A DNA stretch of 64,000 nt, taken from the NCBI GenBank assembly GCA_910585705.1, contig CAJUER010000001.1, positions 120,651 to 184,650 on the forward strand. Direction: 5' to 3'. Position numbers and translations under genes: made by a program. The DNA comes from an uncultured Christensenella sp. (GTDB lineage: Bacteria; Bacillota; Clostridia; Christensenellales; Borkfalkiaceae). Numbering within the stretch: position 1 is the stretch's first letter; the number at the start of each line of letters is the position of its first letter. Under the pieces are notes generated by a model that saw nothing but the letters and a program-made list of their open reading frames with translations, did not search any database and had not been told where the DNA came from. Below are positions 43,256 through 51,353 of the stretch, one piece after another.

Positions 43256-44326
43256 ATGAAAAGATATGGCAATATCTACAAAGAAATTTTTACAATGGAA
43301 AATTTGAAACTGGCACACAAAAACGCCAGGAAGGACAAAGCCTTCTATAAGGATGTGAAGAAGGTTGACAGCGATCCCGAATTCTATCTTGGGCAAATTC
43401 AAGAAATGCTGATGAATAAAACCTATACCGTCAGCGAATATTCGGTTTCAATAATAAACGACAAAGGCAAAGACCGTGAATTGATGAAACTGCCGTATTT
43501 CCCCGACAGAATCATTCAGTGGGCAATTCTACTTCAAATCGAAAAAGTGTTCGTGAACACCCTTTGCGGTCACACCTGCGCTTCATTGAAGGGTCGTGGC
43601 ATCAAAAGGGCAATGAAACTTGTCGATGAATTTATGACGGATATTCCAGGCACGGAATTCTGTTTGAAAATCGACATTCGGAAGTTTTATCCGAACATCA
43701 ACCATGCAATTCTGAAACAGTTGCTGCGGAAGAAATTCAAGGATGCGGATTTGCTTGAACTACTTGACCGAATCATTGATTCCTATCCTGGGGAAAAGGG
43801 TGTCCCGATTGGGTCATACCTTTCACAATACCTTGCAAACTACTATCTTGCATATTTCGACCACTGGTTGAAGGAAGATATGCAAATCAAATATGTTGTG
43901 CGGTATATGGATGACATCGTGATTTTCAGTTCTTCAAAGGCGTTCTTGCATGACATTCGAAAACGGATGGACGAATATCTTCGCATTCGACTTGACCTTC
44001 AAATCAAGCCGAACTGGCAGGTGTTCCCTGTCGATGCAAGGGGCGTGGATTTCGTGGGATATAGGTTTTTCCACGGTTACAAACTTTTACGCAAAACCAC
44101 TTGCAAGAAGTTCAAAAAGAAAATGGTGCAAATCCAAAGGAAACAGTGTGACGGCAATCTGATCAACTATTCTGAATGGTGCAGCGCAAATTCATACAAC
44201 GGATGGTTAAAGTGGTGCAATTCGCATCGGTTACGGCAAAAATATATTGAACCGATTCAACCTTCGTTGGATAGGTACTACAACGAAGTTATCAAATCAA
44301 AAAAGAACAGGAAGGTGACATCATGA
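43256..44326 (+). CDS. DGR reverse transcriptase
   Basis: 356 residues. Motif A is KIDIRKFYPNI (Asp140), the domain-4 motif is IGSYLSQ (185-191) in the DGR form GxxxSQ rather than the group II intron form QGxxxSP, and the catalytic box is RYMDDIVIFS (217-220). The thumb follows with VDFVGYRFF. There is no maturase or endonuclease domain. It copies the TR RNA with errors at adenines, and the cDNA replaces VR. AAGGGGTG precedes the ATG. The last codons overlap the next gene. Confidence 0.96.
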   Translation: MKRYGNIYKEIFTMENLKLAHKNARKDKAFYKDVKKVDSDPEFYLGQIQEMLMNKTYTVSEYSVSIINDKGKDRELMKLPYFPDRIIQWAILLQIEKVFVNTLCGHTCASLKGRGIKRAMKLVDEFMTDIPGTEFCLKIDIRKFYPNINHAILKQLLRKKFKDADLLELLDRIIDSYPGEKGVPIGSYLSQYLANYYLAYFDHWLKEDMQIKYVVRYMDDIVIFSSSKAFLHDIRKRMDEYLRIRLDLQIKPNWQVFPVDARGVDFVGYRFFHGYKLLRKTTCKKFKKKMVQIQRKQCDGNLINYSEWCSANSYNGWLKWCNSHRLRQKYIEPIQPSLDRYYNEVIKSKKNRKVTS

Positions 44327-44592
44327 AAGACATGGGAATCGTTCACGGAAACAGTGAACAGGCAAAAGCGGTGATTGTCGGGTTTGACACGGTATATGTT
44401 CACACCGACATTCAAAAGGTTGAAACAGACCAAAACGGCAAGGCAGTGGAAGATTTGTATTCCTATCACGAAGTGCAATATTCCAAAGACGAATACCTGG
44501 ATTTGATGATGCAGGAAAACGCAGCCTTGAAAGACAGCATCACCGACACGCAAATTGCGTTGTGTGAAATCTATGAAGCAATGGGGGGTTAA
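44323..44592 (+). CDS. Small phage tail-region protein
   Basis: 89 residues, translationally coupled to the reverse transcriptase (4-bp overlap). Beta strands in the first half (AVIVGFDTVYVHTDI), a helix in the second. It is not a four-helix bundle and so is not a typical Avd. Similar small proteins stand between tail fibre and holin genes in Clostridia phages. Confidence 0.65.
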   Translation: MKDMGIVHGNSEQAKAVIVGFDTVYVHTDIQKVETDQNGKAVEDLYSYHEVQYSKDEYLDLMMQENAALKDSITDTQIALCEIYEAMGG

Positions 44593-44598
44593 AGCGAT

Positions 44599-44703
44599 AT
44601 GGCGAAGGTTTATGCAGACTTAATCCGCAAAGGAATCAAGACCATTGACGATGTGCCGGATAAACTGAAAGCAGCCGTTCAAGCACTGTTGGAAGAAAAG
44701 TGA
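44599..44703 (+). CDS. CD1375/XkdX-like mini-protein
   Basis: 34 residues, beginning MAKVYADLIRKGIKTIDDVP. This short pattern is recurrent before phage holin genes (XkdX/CD1375 type). Role unknown. Confidence 0.75.
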   Translation: MAKVYADLIRKGIKTIDDVPDKLKAAVQALLEEK

Positions 44704-44707
44704 TTTG

Positions 44708-44818
44708 ACCGCACAAAATGCTTGCCCACGCTCGGCGTGACAAGCGAAAGGGGGTGCGGTTGAACATTCACCCTTGCGACAAGGCAAGCCGTCAGAAGGG
44801 CGTTTCTGCGCCTTAAAA
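44708..44818 (+). ncRNA. Candidate structured RNA before the XhlA/holin genes
   Basis: ACCGCAC (44708-44714) pairs with GTGCGGT (44754-44760) and encloses GCTTG-CC-CACGC-TCG-GCGTG-A-CAAGC (44720-44745). Two more hairpins follow: CCTTG-CGA-CAAGG (44772-44784) and one with AAGG/CCTT ends (44796-44814). A 32-codon basic frame (44718-44816) covers the same bases but has no ribosome site. It could be either a structured RNA or a tiny gene. Confidence 0.45.
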
Positions 44819-44850
44819 CGGCAATTCTAAAAAGGACGGTAAACGCAGAC

Positions 44851-45102
44851 ATGACAACTGAAATTATTGTGGCATTGATCACATTGGTCGGAACGCTCGT
44901 TGGAACTTTTTCGGGCATTGTGGTCGGGACAAAGTTGATCAATTATCGAATTGACCAACTTGAAAAGAAGGTTGATAAACACAATCAAGTGATTGACCGT
45001 GTTTATAAACTGGAACAAAAAGATGCGGTTCACGATGAAGAAATCAAAGTGGCAAATCACAGAATTGCTGATTTGGAAGCGCATCACAAACCTATAAAAT
45101 AA
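44851..45102 (+). CDS. XhlA-like membrane protein
   Basis: 83 residues. One N-terminal membrane helix (IIVALITLVGTLVGTFSGIV) followed by a coiled coil (IDQLEKKVDKHNQVIDRVYK). Fits the XhlA/hemolysin-like group that stands before phage holins, though the orientation here is helix first. AAAGGACGGT ribosome site. Confidence 0.75.
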   Translation: MTTEIIVALITLVGTLVGTFSGIVVGTKLINYRIDQLEKKVDKHNQVIDRVYKLEQKDAVHDEEIKVANHRIADLEAHHKPIK

Positions 45103-45122
45103 AAAAGGACGGTATTCAAACC

Positions 45123-45452
45123 ATGAAAAAAATTGATTGGAAATCCAAATTGACAAGTAGAAAGTTTTGGGCAGCGATTGTTTCCGCTGCTGCTTCGATT
45201 GCAGTTGCATTCGGTGCAGGGGACGGAACGGTTGCCCAAATCACCGCCATCATCATGGCAGGCGCAACGGTTATTGCATACATAATCGGTGAAGGTTTGG
45301 TGGATGCAAGTCGCAACAAATCCACCGAAGCGGACACCGAAGGTGATGCAGAGCAGAAGGAAGGGGACGGCAAAACTACTGAAACAACGCCCGACACGCC
45401 TTCCGAAACGGCAGATGACAACACTGCCGAAAATAAACAAAATAGTGATTGA
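45123..45452 (+). CDS. Phage holin
   Basis: 109 residues. Basic start KKIDWKSKLTSRKFWAAI, two membrane helices (residues ~16-32 and ~40-60), and a long acidic Thr/Glu/Asp tail. This matches the two-helix Gram-positive holin pattern that makes membrane lesions at lysis. It is the last phage gene; no endolysin follows before the right attachment region. Confidence 0.82.
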   Translation: MKKIDWKSKLTSRKFWAAIVSAAASIAVAFGAGDGTVAQITAIIMAGATVIAYIIGEGLVDASRNKSTEADTEGDAEQKEGDGKTTETTPDTPSETADDNTAENKQNSD

Positions 45453-45504
45453 TACTAACTTGATACTATTTTGTTACTAACGCAGGGGTTTCAAGGGGTT
45501 TTTC
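45451..45504. repeat. Candidate attR: arm sites plus core
   Basis: GATACTAAC (45451-45459), GATACTATT (45462-45470) and GTTACTAAC (45473-45481) match the motifs at the left end. The core word GGGGTTTTTC is at 45495-45504. Joining both ends gives a compact attP with arm sites on each side of the core. Confidence 0.45.
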
Positions 45505-45563
45505 CACACTGAAATTCTTGAACTTTTAACCGAAAATTGTGCTTTTCACCCCCTTCAAGGCAC

Positions 45564-45592
45564 TTGAACTTTGAACTAATCTGTGATATAAT
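45564..45592 (+). promoter_or_regulatory. Promoter of fhs
   Basis: TTGAAC (45564-45569), 17-bp spacer ending in TG, TATAAT (45587-45592). Confidence 0.7.
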
Positions 45593-45625
45593 AAATACAT
45601 ATCAGAAAAATATTGAAGGTGTAAA

Positions 45626-47287
45626 ATGCTCTCCGATATCGAAATTGCCGAAAGCTGTAAATTGCAGGATATACGCGAAATAGCCCAAAAGCTGTCGCTT
45701 GACGGGGACAAGCTCGAACTTTACGGCAAATATAAAGCCAAAATAGACTTAAAGGAAGTCAATCCTAAGTCCAAGCTCGTGCTGGTTACGGCGATAAATC
45801 CTACGGCAAGCGGAGAGGGCAAGACGACCGTGTCAATCGGTCTTGCCGACGCTATGAGCAAAATCGGCAAAAAGGTGTGCCTTGCTTTGCGCGAACCTTC
45901 CTTAGGTCCGGTTTTCGGAATCAAGGGCGGAGCGGCAGGCGGCGGATATGCGCAGATTGTGCCGATGTCGGATATTAATTTACACTTCACGGGGGATTTG
46001 CACGCAATCACTGCGGCGAACAATCTTCTGTGCGCAATGATAGACAACCATATTCTTCGCGGAAACGCGCTTAAAATAAAGCAGGTCACTTTCCGCCGCT
46101 GTATGGATATGAACGACCGCGCCTTGCGCGATGTAACTTTAAACTGCGACGCGGGCGTTATGGCGGGCTGTAAAAGCTATACGCGCGGCGAAGGTTTTGA
46201 AATCACCGCCGCAAGCGAGGTTATGGCTGTGCTGTGCCTCGCTACCGATTTAAGCGATTTGAAAAAGCGCATAGGCGATATTGTTGTGGGGCTTGACGAG
46301 GACGGAAAATTCGTCCGAGCAAGACAGCTTAAAGCCGACGGCGCGATGGCAACTCTTTTAAAGGACGCGATAAAGCCCAACCTCGTGCAGACTTTGGAGG
46401 GCACGCCGGCAATAGTTCACGGCGGACCTTTCGCCAATATCGCGCACGGCTGTAACTCCGTACGCGCAACTTACACTGCTATGACTCTTGCGGATTACAC
46501 CGTAACGGAAGCTGGCTTCGGCGCGGATTTGGGCGCGGAGAAATTTCTCGATACCAAGTGCAGGATAGCGGGAATTCAGCCCGACTGCGTCGTAGTTGTC
46601 GCAACCGTCAAAGCGTTGAAGCTTCACGGCGGCGCGGACAAGGCGACCTTGTCTGATGAAAATATCCCTGCGTTGAGGGCGGGGCTTCCCAATCTTTTGA
46701 AGCATGTTGAAAATGTAGTCAAGGTTTACAATAAGCCCTGCGTTGTCGCAATGAACAGATTTGTCACCGATACTCGGGCGGAAATCGACGAGGTGTTGAA
46801 CGCCTGCAAGGCGGCGGGTGCAAACGCCGTTTTCTGCGACGTGTTCTTGAAGGGCGGCGACGGCGGCAGAGAGCTTGCCGAAGAGGTTGTAAAGCAGTGT
46901 GCTAAAAAGAGCGAGCTTTGCTTTGCTTACGATTTGAACGACAGCGTTGAAAAGAAAGTGAGCGACGTAGTAAGGAACGTTTACGGCGGCGACGGCGCGG
47001 AATTTTCAGACGAAGCATTAAGGAAGATAAAAGCCCTGAAAGACAACGGCATTACGGGTTTACCTGTGATAATCGCCAAAACGCAGTATTCCTTATCCGA
47101 CGACGCGAAAAAACTTTCCCGTCCGACGGGCTTTAAAATCAAAGTGAGGGATATAATATATAAAGGCGGCGCGGGTTTTATCGTCGCCGTTGCGGGCGAT
47201 ATTATGCTTATGCCCGGTCTATCCAAAACTCCGAGTGCGGAACATATAGATATCGACGAAAACGGAAATATAACGGGACTTTCCTGA
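45626..47287 (+). CDS. fhs: Formate-tetrahydrofolate ligase
   Basis: 553 residues, full length. It makes 10-formyl-THF from formate, THF and ATP. The P-loop-like ATP site is TAINPTASGEGKTTVSIGLADA; other family blocks are FGIKGGAAGGGYAQ and PAIVHGGPFANIAHGCNS. In Clostridia it serves purine and one-carbon metabolism and, in some, the Wood-Ljungdahl path. It is the first host gene right of the prophage, and its own promoter appears intact. Confidence 0.97.
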   Translation: MLSDIEIAESCKLQDIREIAQKLSLDGDKLELYGKYKAKIDLKEVNPKSKLVLVTAINPTASGEGKTTVSIGLADAMSKIGKKVCLALREPSLGPVFGIKGGAAGGGYAQIVPMSDINLHFTGDLHAITAANNLLCAMIDNHILRGNALKIKQVTFRRCMDMNDRALRDVTLNCDAGVMAGCKSYTRGEGFEITAASEVMAVLCLATDLSDLKKRIGDIVVGLDEDGKFVRARQLKADGAMATLLKDAIKPNLVQTLEGTPAIVHGGPFANIAHGCNSVRATYTAMTLADYTVTEAGFGADLGAEKFLDTKCRIAGIQPDCVVVVATVKALKLHGGADKATLSDENIPALRAGLPNLLKHVENVVKVYNKPCVVAMNRFVTDTRAEIDEVLNACKAAGANAVFCDVFLKGGDGGRELAEEVVKQCAKKSELCFAYDLNDSVEKKVSDVVRNVYGGDGAEFSDEALRKIKALKDNGITGLPVIIAKTQYSLSDDAKKLSRPTGFKIKVRDIIYKGGAGFIVAVAGDIMLMPGLSKTPSAEHIDIDENGNITGLS

Positions 47288-47303
47288 AAAAGGTTAAGAA
47301 TAT

Positions 47304-48953
47304 ATGAAACTTCCTGAGGCAAACAACTTTATAGAACAGATTATAAACGACGAGCTTGCGGCAGGCAAGTTCGAGGGGACGGGCAACGAAATACACGTTC
47401 GTTTTCCGCCCGAGCCCAACGGATATCTGCATATCGGTCATATCAAGGCGATGTGCATAAATTTCGGCGTTAAAGAAAAATATCACGGAACGCTCAACCT
47501 GCGTATGGACGACACCAATCCCGCGAAAGAGGATTACGAATACGTCAATTCCATTATCGACGCAATCAAATGGCTGGGCTTCGAATACGACAAACTGGTT
47601 TTTGCTTCCGACTATTACGACAGGCTTTACGAGATTGCCGAAAAGTACATTCTCGAAGGTAACGCATACGTCTGTGATTTGTCTGCCGAAGAAATAACGG
47701 CGACGCGCGGCACGCTTACGGAAGCAGGTACGCCCTCTCCGTACAGGGATAGAAGCGTGGAGGAAAACCTCAAACTTTTCCGCGAAATGAAGTCGGGTAA
47801 ATATCCCGACGGCGCAAAAGTTCTCAGGGCTAAGATCGATATGGCTTCGCCTAACGTAAATATGCGAGACCCCGTAGTTTACCGCATTGCCCGCGTTCCC
47901 CATTACAGAACGGGGGACAAGTGGTGCATTTACCCGATGTACGATTTTGCGCACCCTGTTTCCGACGCGATAGAGGGGATAACTCACTCTCTATGTTCGC
48001 TTGAATTTGAAAATCACCGTCCGCTTTATAACTGGTTTGTAGAAAAGGCGGGTTTTAAAGAACCGCGCCCCAGACAGATAGAGTTCGCGCGATTGAACAT
48101 TACGAATATGCTTATGTCAAAGCGCTATTTGAAAAAGCTCGTGGACGAAAAGTTCGTACGCGGCTGGGACGATCCTCGTATGCCTACGGTTATGGGCTTG
48201 AAGTCGCGCGGCGTTCCGCCCGAAGCGCTTAAAAAATTCTGCGCAGACGTCGGAGTGGCAAAGGCTTATTCGGTCGTAAATCAAGCCCAGCTCGACAGCT
48301 GTATCCGCGACAATCTGAATGAAAACGCGGAACGCGCAATGGCGGTTTTGAACCCCGTCAAGCTTACGGTAACGAATTACAGCGGCGAAGAGGAGCTTGA
48401 TTTCGAAATAAACCCCATTAAGGAAAACGGAGGAGCGCGTAAAGTAAAGTTTACGGGCAGCGTGTATATCGACCGTGATGATTTTTCATTAAATCCTCCC
48501 CCCAAATACAAGCGTTTGCAAAAGGGCGGCACCGTCCGTCTTAAAGCTGCGTATATCGTGCGTTGCGACGACGTAAAGCTCGGCAAAGACGGCGAGGTTG
48601 AAGAAATACTTTGCACATACTTCCCCGAAACCCGAAGCGGCTCGCAGCAGCCTACGGAAATCAAGGCGAAGGGCGTTATACACTGGGTTGACGCAAAGTA
48701 CGGAAAGGACGTGCAGATAAGGCAGTATCAGCCGCTTTTAAACGACGAACAATATCCCGACCAGGACTATGCGGAAAGGTTAAATAAAAACAGCGAAACG
48801 GTAATTTACGGCAAAGCCGAAAGTTATATCGCCGACTGTGATGATGAAAAGCCTTTCCAGTTGCTCCGCACGGGTTATTATAAAAAACTAACTGAAAACG
48901 GACTTGTTATTTTATCCGAAATAGTTTCGTTAAAGGATAATTTTAACAAGTAG
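47304..48953 (+). CDS. glnS: Glutaminyl-tRNA synthetase
   Basis: 549 residues, class I synthetase. HIGH motif in PPEPNGYLHIGHIKAM, KMSKS equivalent MSKR in NMLMSKRYLKK. GlnRS-type rather than GluRS: DDTNPAKEDYEYVNSI and the beta-barrel C-terminal anticodon domain are present. Most Firmicutes make Gln-tRNA through GatCAB instead, so a glnS gene is less common here and was perhaps acquired. It lies 16 bp after fhs and is probably co-transcribed. Confidence 0.96.
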   Translation: MKLPEANNFIEQIINDELAAGKFEGTGNEIHVRFPPEPNGYLHIGHIKAMCINFGVKEKYHGTLNLRMDDTNPAKEDYEYVNSIIDAIKWLGFEYDKLVFASDYYDRLYEIAEKYILEGNAYVCDLSAEEITATRGTLTEAGTPSPYRDRSVEENLKLFREMKSGKYPDGAKVLRAKIDMASPNVNMRDPVVYRIARVPHYRTGDKWCIYPMYDFAHPVSDAIEGITHSLCSLEFENHRPLYNWFVEKAGFKEPRPRQIEFARLNITNMLMSKRYLKKLVDEKFVRGWDDPRMPTVMGLKSRGVPPEALKKFCADVGVAKAYSVVNQAQLDSCIRDNLNENAERAMAVLNPVKLTVTNYSGEEELDFEINPIKENGGARKVKFTGSVYIDRDDFSLNPPPKYKRLQKGGTVRLKAAYIVRCDDVKLGKDGEVEEILCTYFPETRSGSQQPTEIKAKGVIHWVDAKYGKDVQIRQYQPLLNDEQYPDQDYAERLNKNSETVIYGKAESYIADCDDEKPFQLLRTGYYKKLTENGLVILSEIVSLKDNFNK

Positions 48954-48967
48954 CAAAAGAGGTTATT

Positions 48968-50167
48968 ATGAATCTTTTCGGCATAATAATAATTTGCGGC
49001 ATATTTCCGTTCTTAATTTTCGGCGGAATTTTGGGCGCGTTAAAGGGCTTTACAAAAGTCAAAAGCTGGGGCTTCGAATATGTTTTCGTCGCCCTTATAG
49101 GCTTGCCGCTTACGGGGCTTATCACCGGCAAACTGCACGGCGGTTCGGTCGGCGGCTTTATTTCCATAGGAATTATTATTTTACTGATTATCGCATTTAT
49201 GGCTGTTTTCACAATTTTAAGGAAAGTGTTTTCCGTTAAAATGGAAAAGCGCAAACAGCTTTATTATTACGAGCATTACATAGAAAACGAGCAGGCCACC
49301 GCGCAGATTCTGGGCGCGATAAGCGTGAAGGACAAAAAGGAATATAAAAAGCTTGTCAAACAAAAGAATAAGCGTTCTGCAGGCGTCTGGGGCGTTTTGA
49401 ACAGGGTTTTCGGCGGAATAGTGCTTGCTTTTAAAGGCGCCGTAATTTACGGATTTATTGCGGCAATAATTATTTCCTTGATTGATTTTACGGGACTGGC
49501 TGCGGAGGGCGGAAAACTCTTCCCTGTATTCGGCAAACTCTACGCGGGCAAGGGGTGGAATTTCTTCCGTAGCTGTATTTTCGATTTTGTAGTTATCGCC
49601 GTAATTATGGTATGTATAAGGTGCGGCTACCAAAGCGGAATATCTTCTTCGGCGTGGGGACTGGTAGTTATAGGTATGGTTATCGGCGTCGGCGTGCTTG
49701 CGTGGTACTTTGCTTTCAAAGTCGAAGCTTTTGCAACTGCGGCGACAGCGCTTAATTCCCATCTTGAACCCAAATTGCAAAAGGTCGCCTCTATACTCAA
49801 CGTGGTTAAATTAACCTCGCTTAAACTCAGTAAAATTATCATAATGGCTTGTATGTTCTTGCTGTTGCTCGTGCCCGTGATATTTGCGGCGGTGTTTGTT
49901 CCCCGCCTTATAGACAACGCGAGGGACGGCAGAATTTTCCAAACGATAGACGGCGTAGCGGGCGCGGTAGTCTGCACGCTAATCGTGCTTGCGATAATGC
50001 TTCTCGTAGGCGCGGTCGTAAATTCTATGCACGACGTCGAGTTTATGGCAAGGTTTAACGCATACTTTGAAAAAGATAAACTCGCAACGTATTTCTATGA
50101 CAACAATCTGTTGCAGTCAATGGGCATTATAAAGAAAGATTTGCCGCTTACGAATTGGCTTAAATAA
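48968..50167 (+). CDS. Uncharacterised polytopic membrane protein
   Basis: 399 residues with about seven hydrophobic segments (for example GIIIICGIFPFLIFGGILGA, IAAIIISLIDFTGL, LVVIGMVIGVGVLAWYFAF, IIMACMFLLLLVPVIFAAVF). A basic cytoplasmic stretch follows the third segment. A CvpA-like pattern is possible but not clear. It follows glnS by 14 bp. Confidence 0.75.
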   Translation: MNLFGIIIICGIFPFLIFGGILGALKGFTKVKSWGFEYVFVALIGLPLTGLITGKLHGGSVGGFISIGIIILLIIAFMAVFTILRKVFSVKMEKRKQLYYYEHYIENEQATAQILGAISVKDKKEYKKLVKQKNKRSAGVWGVLNRVFGGIVLAFKGAVIYGFIAAIIISLIDFTGLAAEGGKLFPVFGKLYAGKGWNFFRSCIFDFVVIAVIMVCIRCGYQSGISSSAWGLVVIGMVIGVGVLAWYFAFKVEAFATAATALNSHLEPKLQKVASILNVVKLTSLKLSKIIIMACMFLLLLVPVIFAAVFVPRLIDNARDGRIFQTIDGVAGAVVCTLIVLAIMLLVGAVVNSMHDVEFMARFNAYFEKDKLATYFYDNNLLQSMGIIKKDLPLTNWLK

Positions 50168-50170
50168 AAA

Positions 50171-50202
50171 CACAGAGCGCAAGGCATACCCTGCGCTCTG
50201 TG
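50171..50202 (-). terminator. Terminator of the DUF1540 gene
   Basis: 11-bp stem CACAGAGCGCA/TGCGCTCTGTG; on the minus strand it is followed by TTTTTATTTA. It may also stop transcription from the plus side. Confidence 0.8.
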
Positions 50203-50236
50203 CTCTGTTAAAAAACAGAAGTTTTAAGGTATTAAC

Positions 50237-50389
50237 TTAAATCTTCTCAGAATAGCTTTCGCAGCAAGTGCATACGTCGCCGCTACAGGTGCAGCCGACC
50301 TTTATGCTGTTAAGCTGGCAGTTGCAACCGTTGTAATTGTGTACGCATTTGCTTACGTTACAAGCTATATCACGATTGACGTTTTTCAT
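50237..50389 (-). CDS. DUF1540 cysteine-rich mini-protein
   Basis: 50 residues with ten cysteines: IACNVSKCVHNYNGCNCQ, then GCTCSGDVCTCC. This is the DUF1540 pattern of small metal-binding proteins common in spore-forming Clostridia; function unknown. GGAGG lies 7 bases before the ATG and a terminator follows the stop, so it forms its own unit, divergent from rplI. Confidence 0.88.
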   Translation of the reverse strand: MKNVNRDIACNVSKCVHNYNGCNCQLNSIKVGCTCSGDVCTCCESYSEKI

Positions 50390-50491
50390 ATAATACCCTC
50401 CGAAAATTATTATGTGCCGCGCGCGTCAAATTATACGGAGGTATTGACAAATTTCCGATTTTACCTTAAAATATTAGAAAAGGAGCAACCT

Positions 50492-50935
50492 ATGAAAATC
50501 ATTTTATTACAGGACGTAAAAGGTCAGGGCAAAAAAGGCGAAGTAGTGGACGTAAACGAAGGTTACGCGCGCAACTTTTTGATTAAGAAAGGCTTTGCGG
50601 AAGCGGCAACGGCTGCAAAGCTGAACGATATAAACCAGAAAAAAGCTTCGGCGGATTTTCACCGTGCCGAAGAAGTAAAGGCTACCGGACAGCTTGCCGC
50701 TGAAATCAAGGGAAAGGCGTTCACGGTAAAAATCAAAGCGGGGCAGGGCGGAAAGGTGTTCGGCTCGGTAACAGCGCAAAATGTTGCCGACGCGCTTGTT
50801 TCGGCAGGTTACGACGTGGATAAGAAAAAGGTAGTCCTTACCCAGCCTATTAAAAACGTTGGGACGTACGACGTGGATTTGAAGTTTATGGAAGGCATCA
50901 CGACAAAAATCAAGCTCGTCGTCGAAAGCGAATAA
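50492..50935 (+). CDS. rplI: Ribosomal protein bL9
   Basis: 147 residues. It begins MKIILLQDVKGQGKKGEVVD, with the conserved GYARNFLIKKGFA; the second domain includes GKVFGSVTAQNVADAL. Binds 23S rRNA. AAAAGGAG precedes the ATG at 50492; the longer open frame upstream is not coding. Confidence 0.98.
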   Translation: MKIILLQDVKGQGKKGEVVDVNEGYARNFLIKKGFAEAATAAKLNDINQKKASADFHRAEEVKATGQLAAEIKGKAFTVKIKAGQGGKVFGSVTAQNVADALVSAGYDVDKKKVVLTQPIKNVGTYDVDLKFMEGITTKIKLVVESE

Positions 50936-50949
50936 AATTATCGGTAATA

Positions 50950-50991
50950 AAACGCCGCGCCAGCGCTGTATTCAGCGCTGGCGCGGCGTTT
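50950..50991. terminator. Bidirectional terminator
   Basis: 19-bp perfect GC-rich stem with a 4-base loop between rplI and the convergent XRE pseudogene, with T/A runs on both sides. Confidence 0.85.
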
Positions 50992-50996
50992 ATATT

Positions 50997-51258
50997 TTAT
51001 GAATCGATTTTTAAAAGTTGGTCTGCGGAAATACGGAAAATTTTGCACAGCGCGGCAATTTCGATATCGGTAACAAACCTTTGTCCGCTTTCTATTCTCT
51101 GAACGGCGTTTTTGTCAATATCTATACCGTTAAGCTGTAACAGCTCAGCCAGCATTCTTTGCGACGTTTCGGGTGTGCGCGCTTTTCTCAGCTCGCATAT
51201 CTTCTGTCCGCATATGTTGTTTCTTCTGTTTTCTGCTTTCTGCTTTGTTTTTAAACAT
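50997..51258 (-). pseudogene. XRE regulator broken by a 7-bp tandem duplication
   Basis: From about 51210 downward the frame reads a full XRE domain (CGQKICELRKARTPETSQRM, then NAVQRIESGQRFVTDIEIAAL). It has no start codon in frame. The ATG at 51258 is one frame off. Between them the heptamer TTTCTGC occurs twice in tandem (51230-51236, 51237-51243). Taking out one copy joins ATG and domain into an 84-residue protein. The gene is thus either inactivated or switchable. Confidence 0.72.
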
Positions 51259-51353
51259 ATATTTTTATCCGCTTTGACATTTAGTGCTTGACAATATAAT
51301 TATAGTATGACTGAACAATTTTAACGACATTTACTGAATGTCAATAAGTAAAT

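Larger units (their letters stand above)
8349..45504. mobile_element. Siphovirus prophage, about 37 kb, apparently complete
   Basis: All modules of a temperate long-tailed phage are present in order: integrase, repressor, early/replication, terminase, head, connector, tail, adhesin with DGR, holin. No structural gene is visibly broken. Limits are tentative. They use a 10-bp shared word (8349-8358 and 45495-45504) flanked on the phage side by repeated GTTACTAAC/GATACTAA motifs. An alternative is an 11-bp repeat at 8285-8295 and 45584-45594. Genes inside use GAA almost exclusively for glutamate, while flanking genes mix GAA and GAG. Confidence 0.93.
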
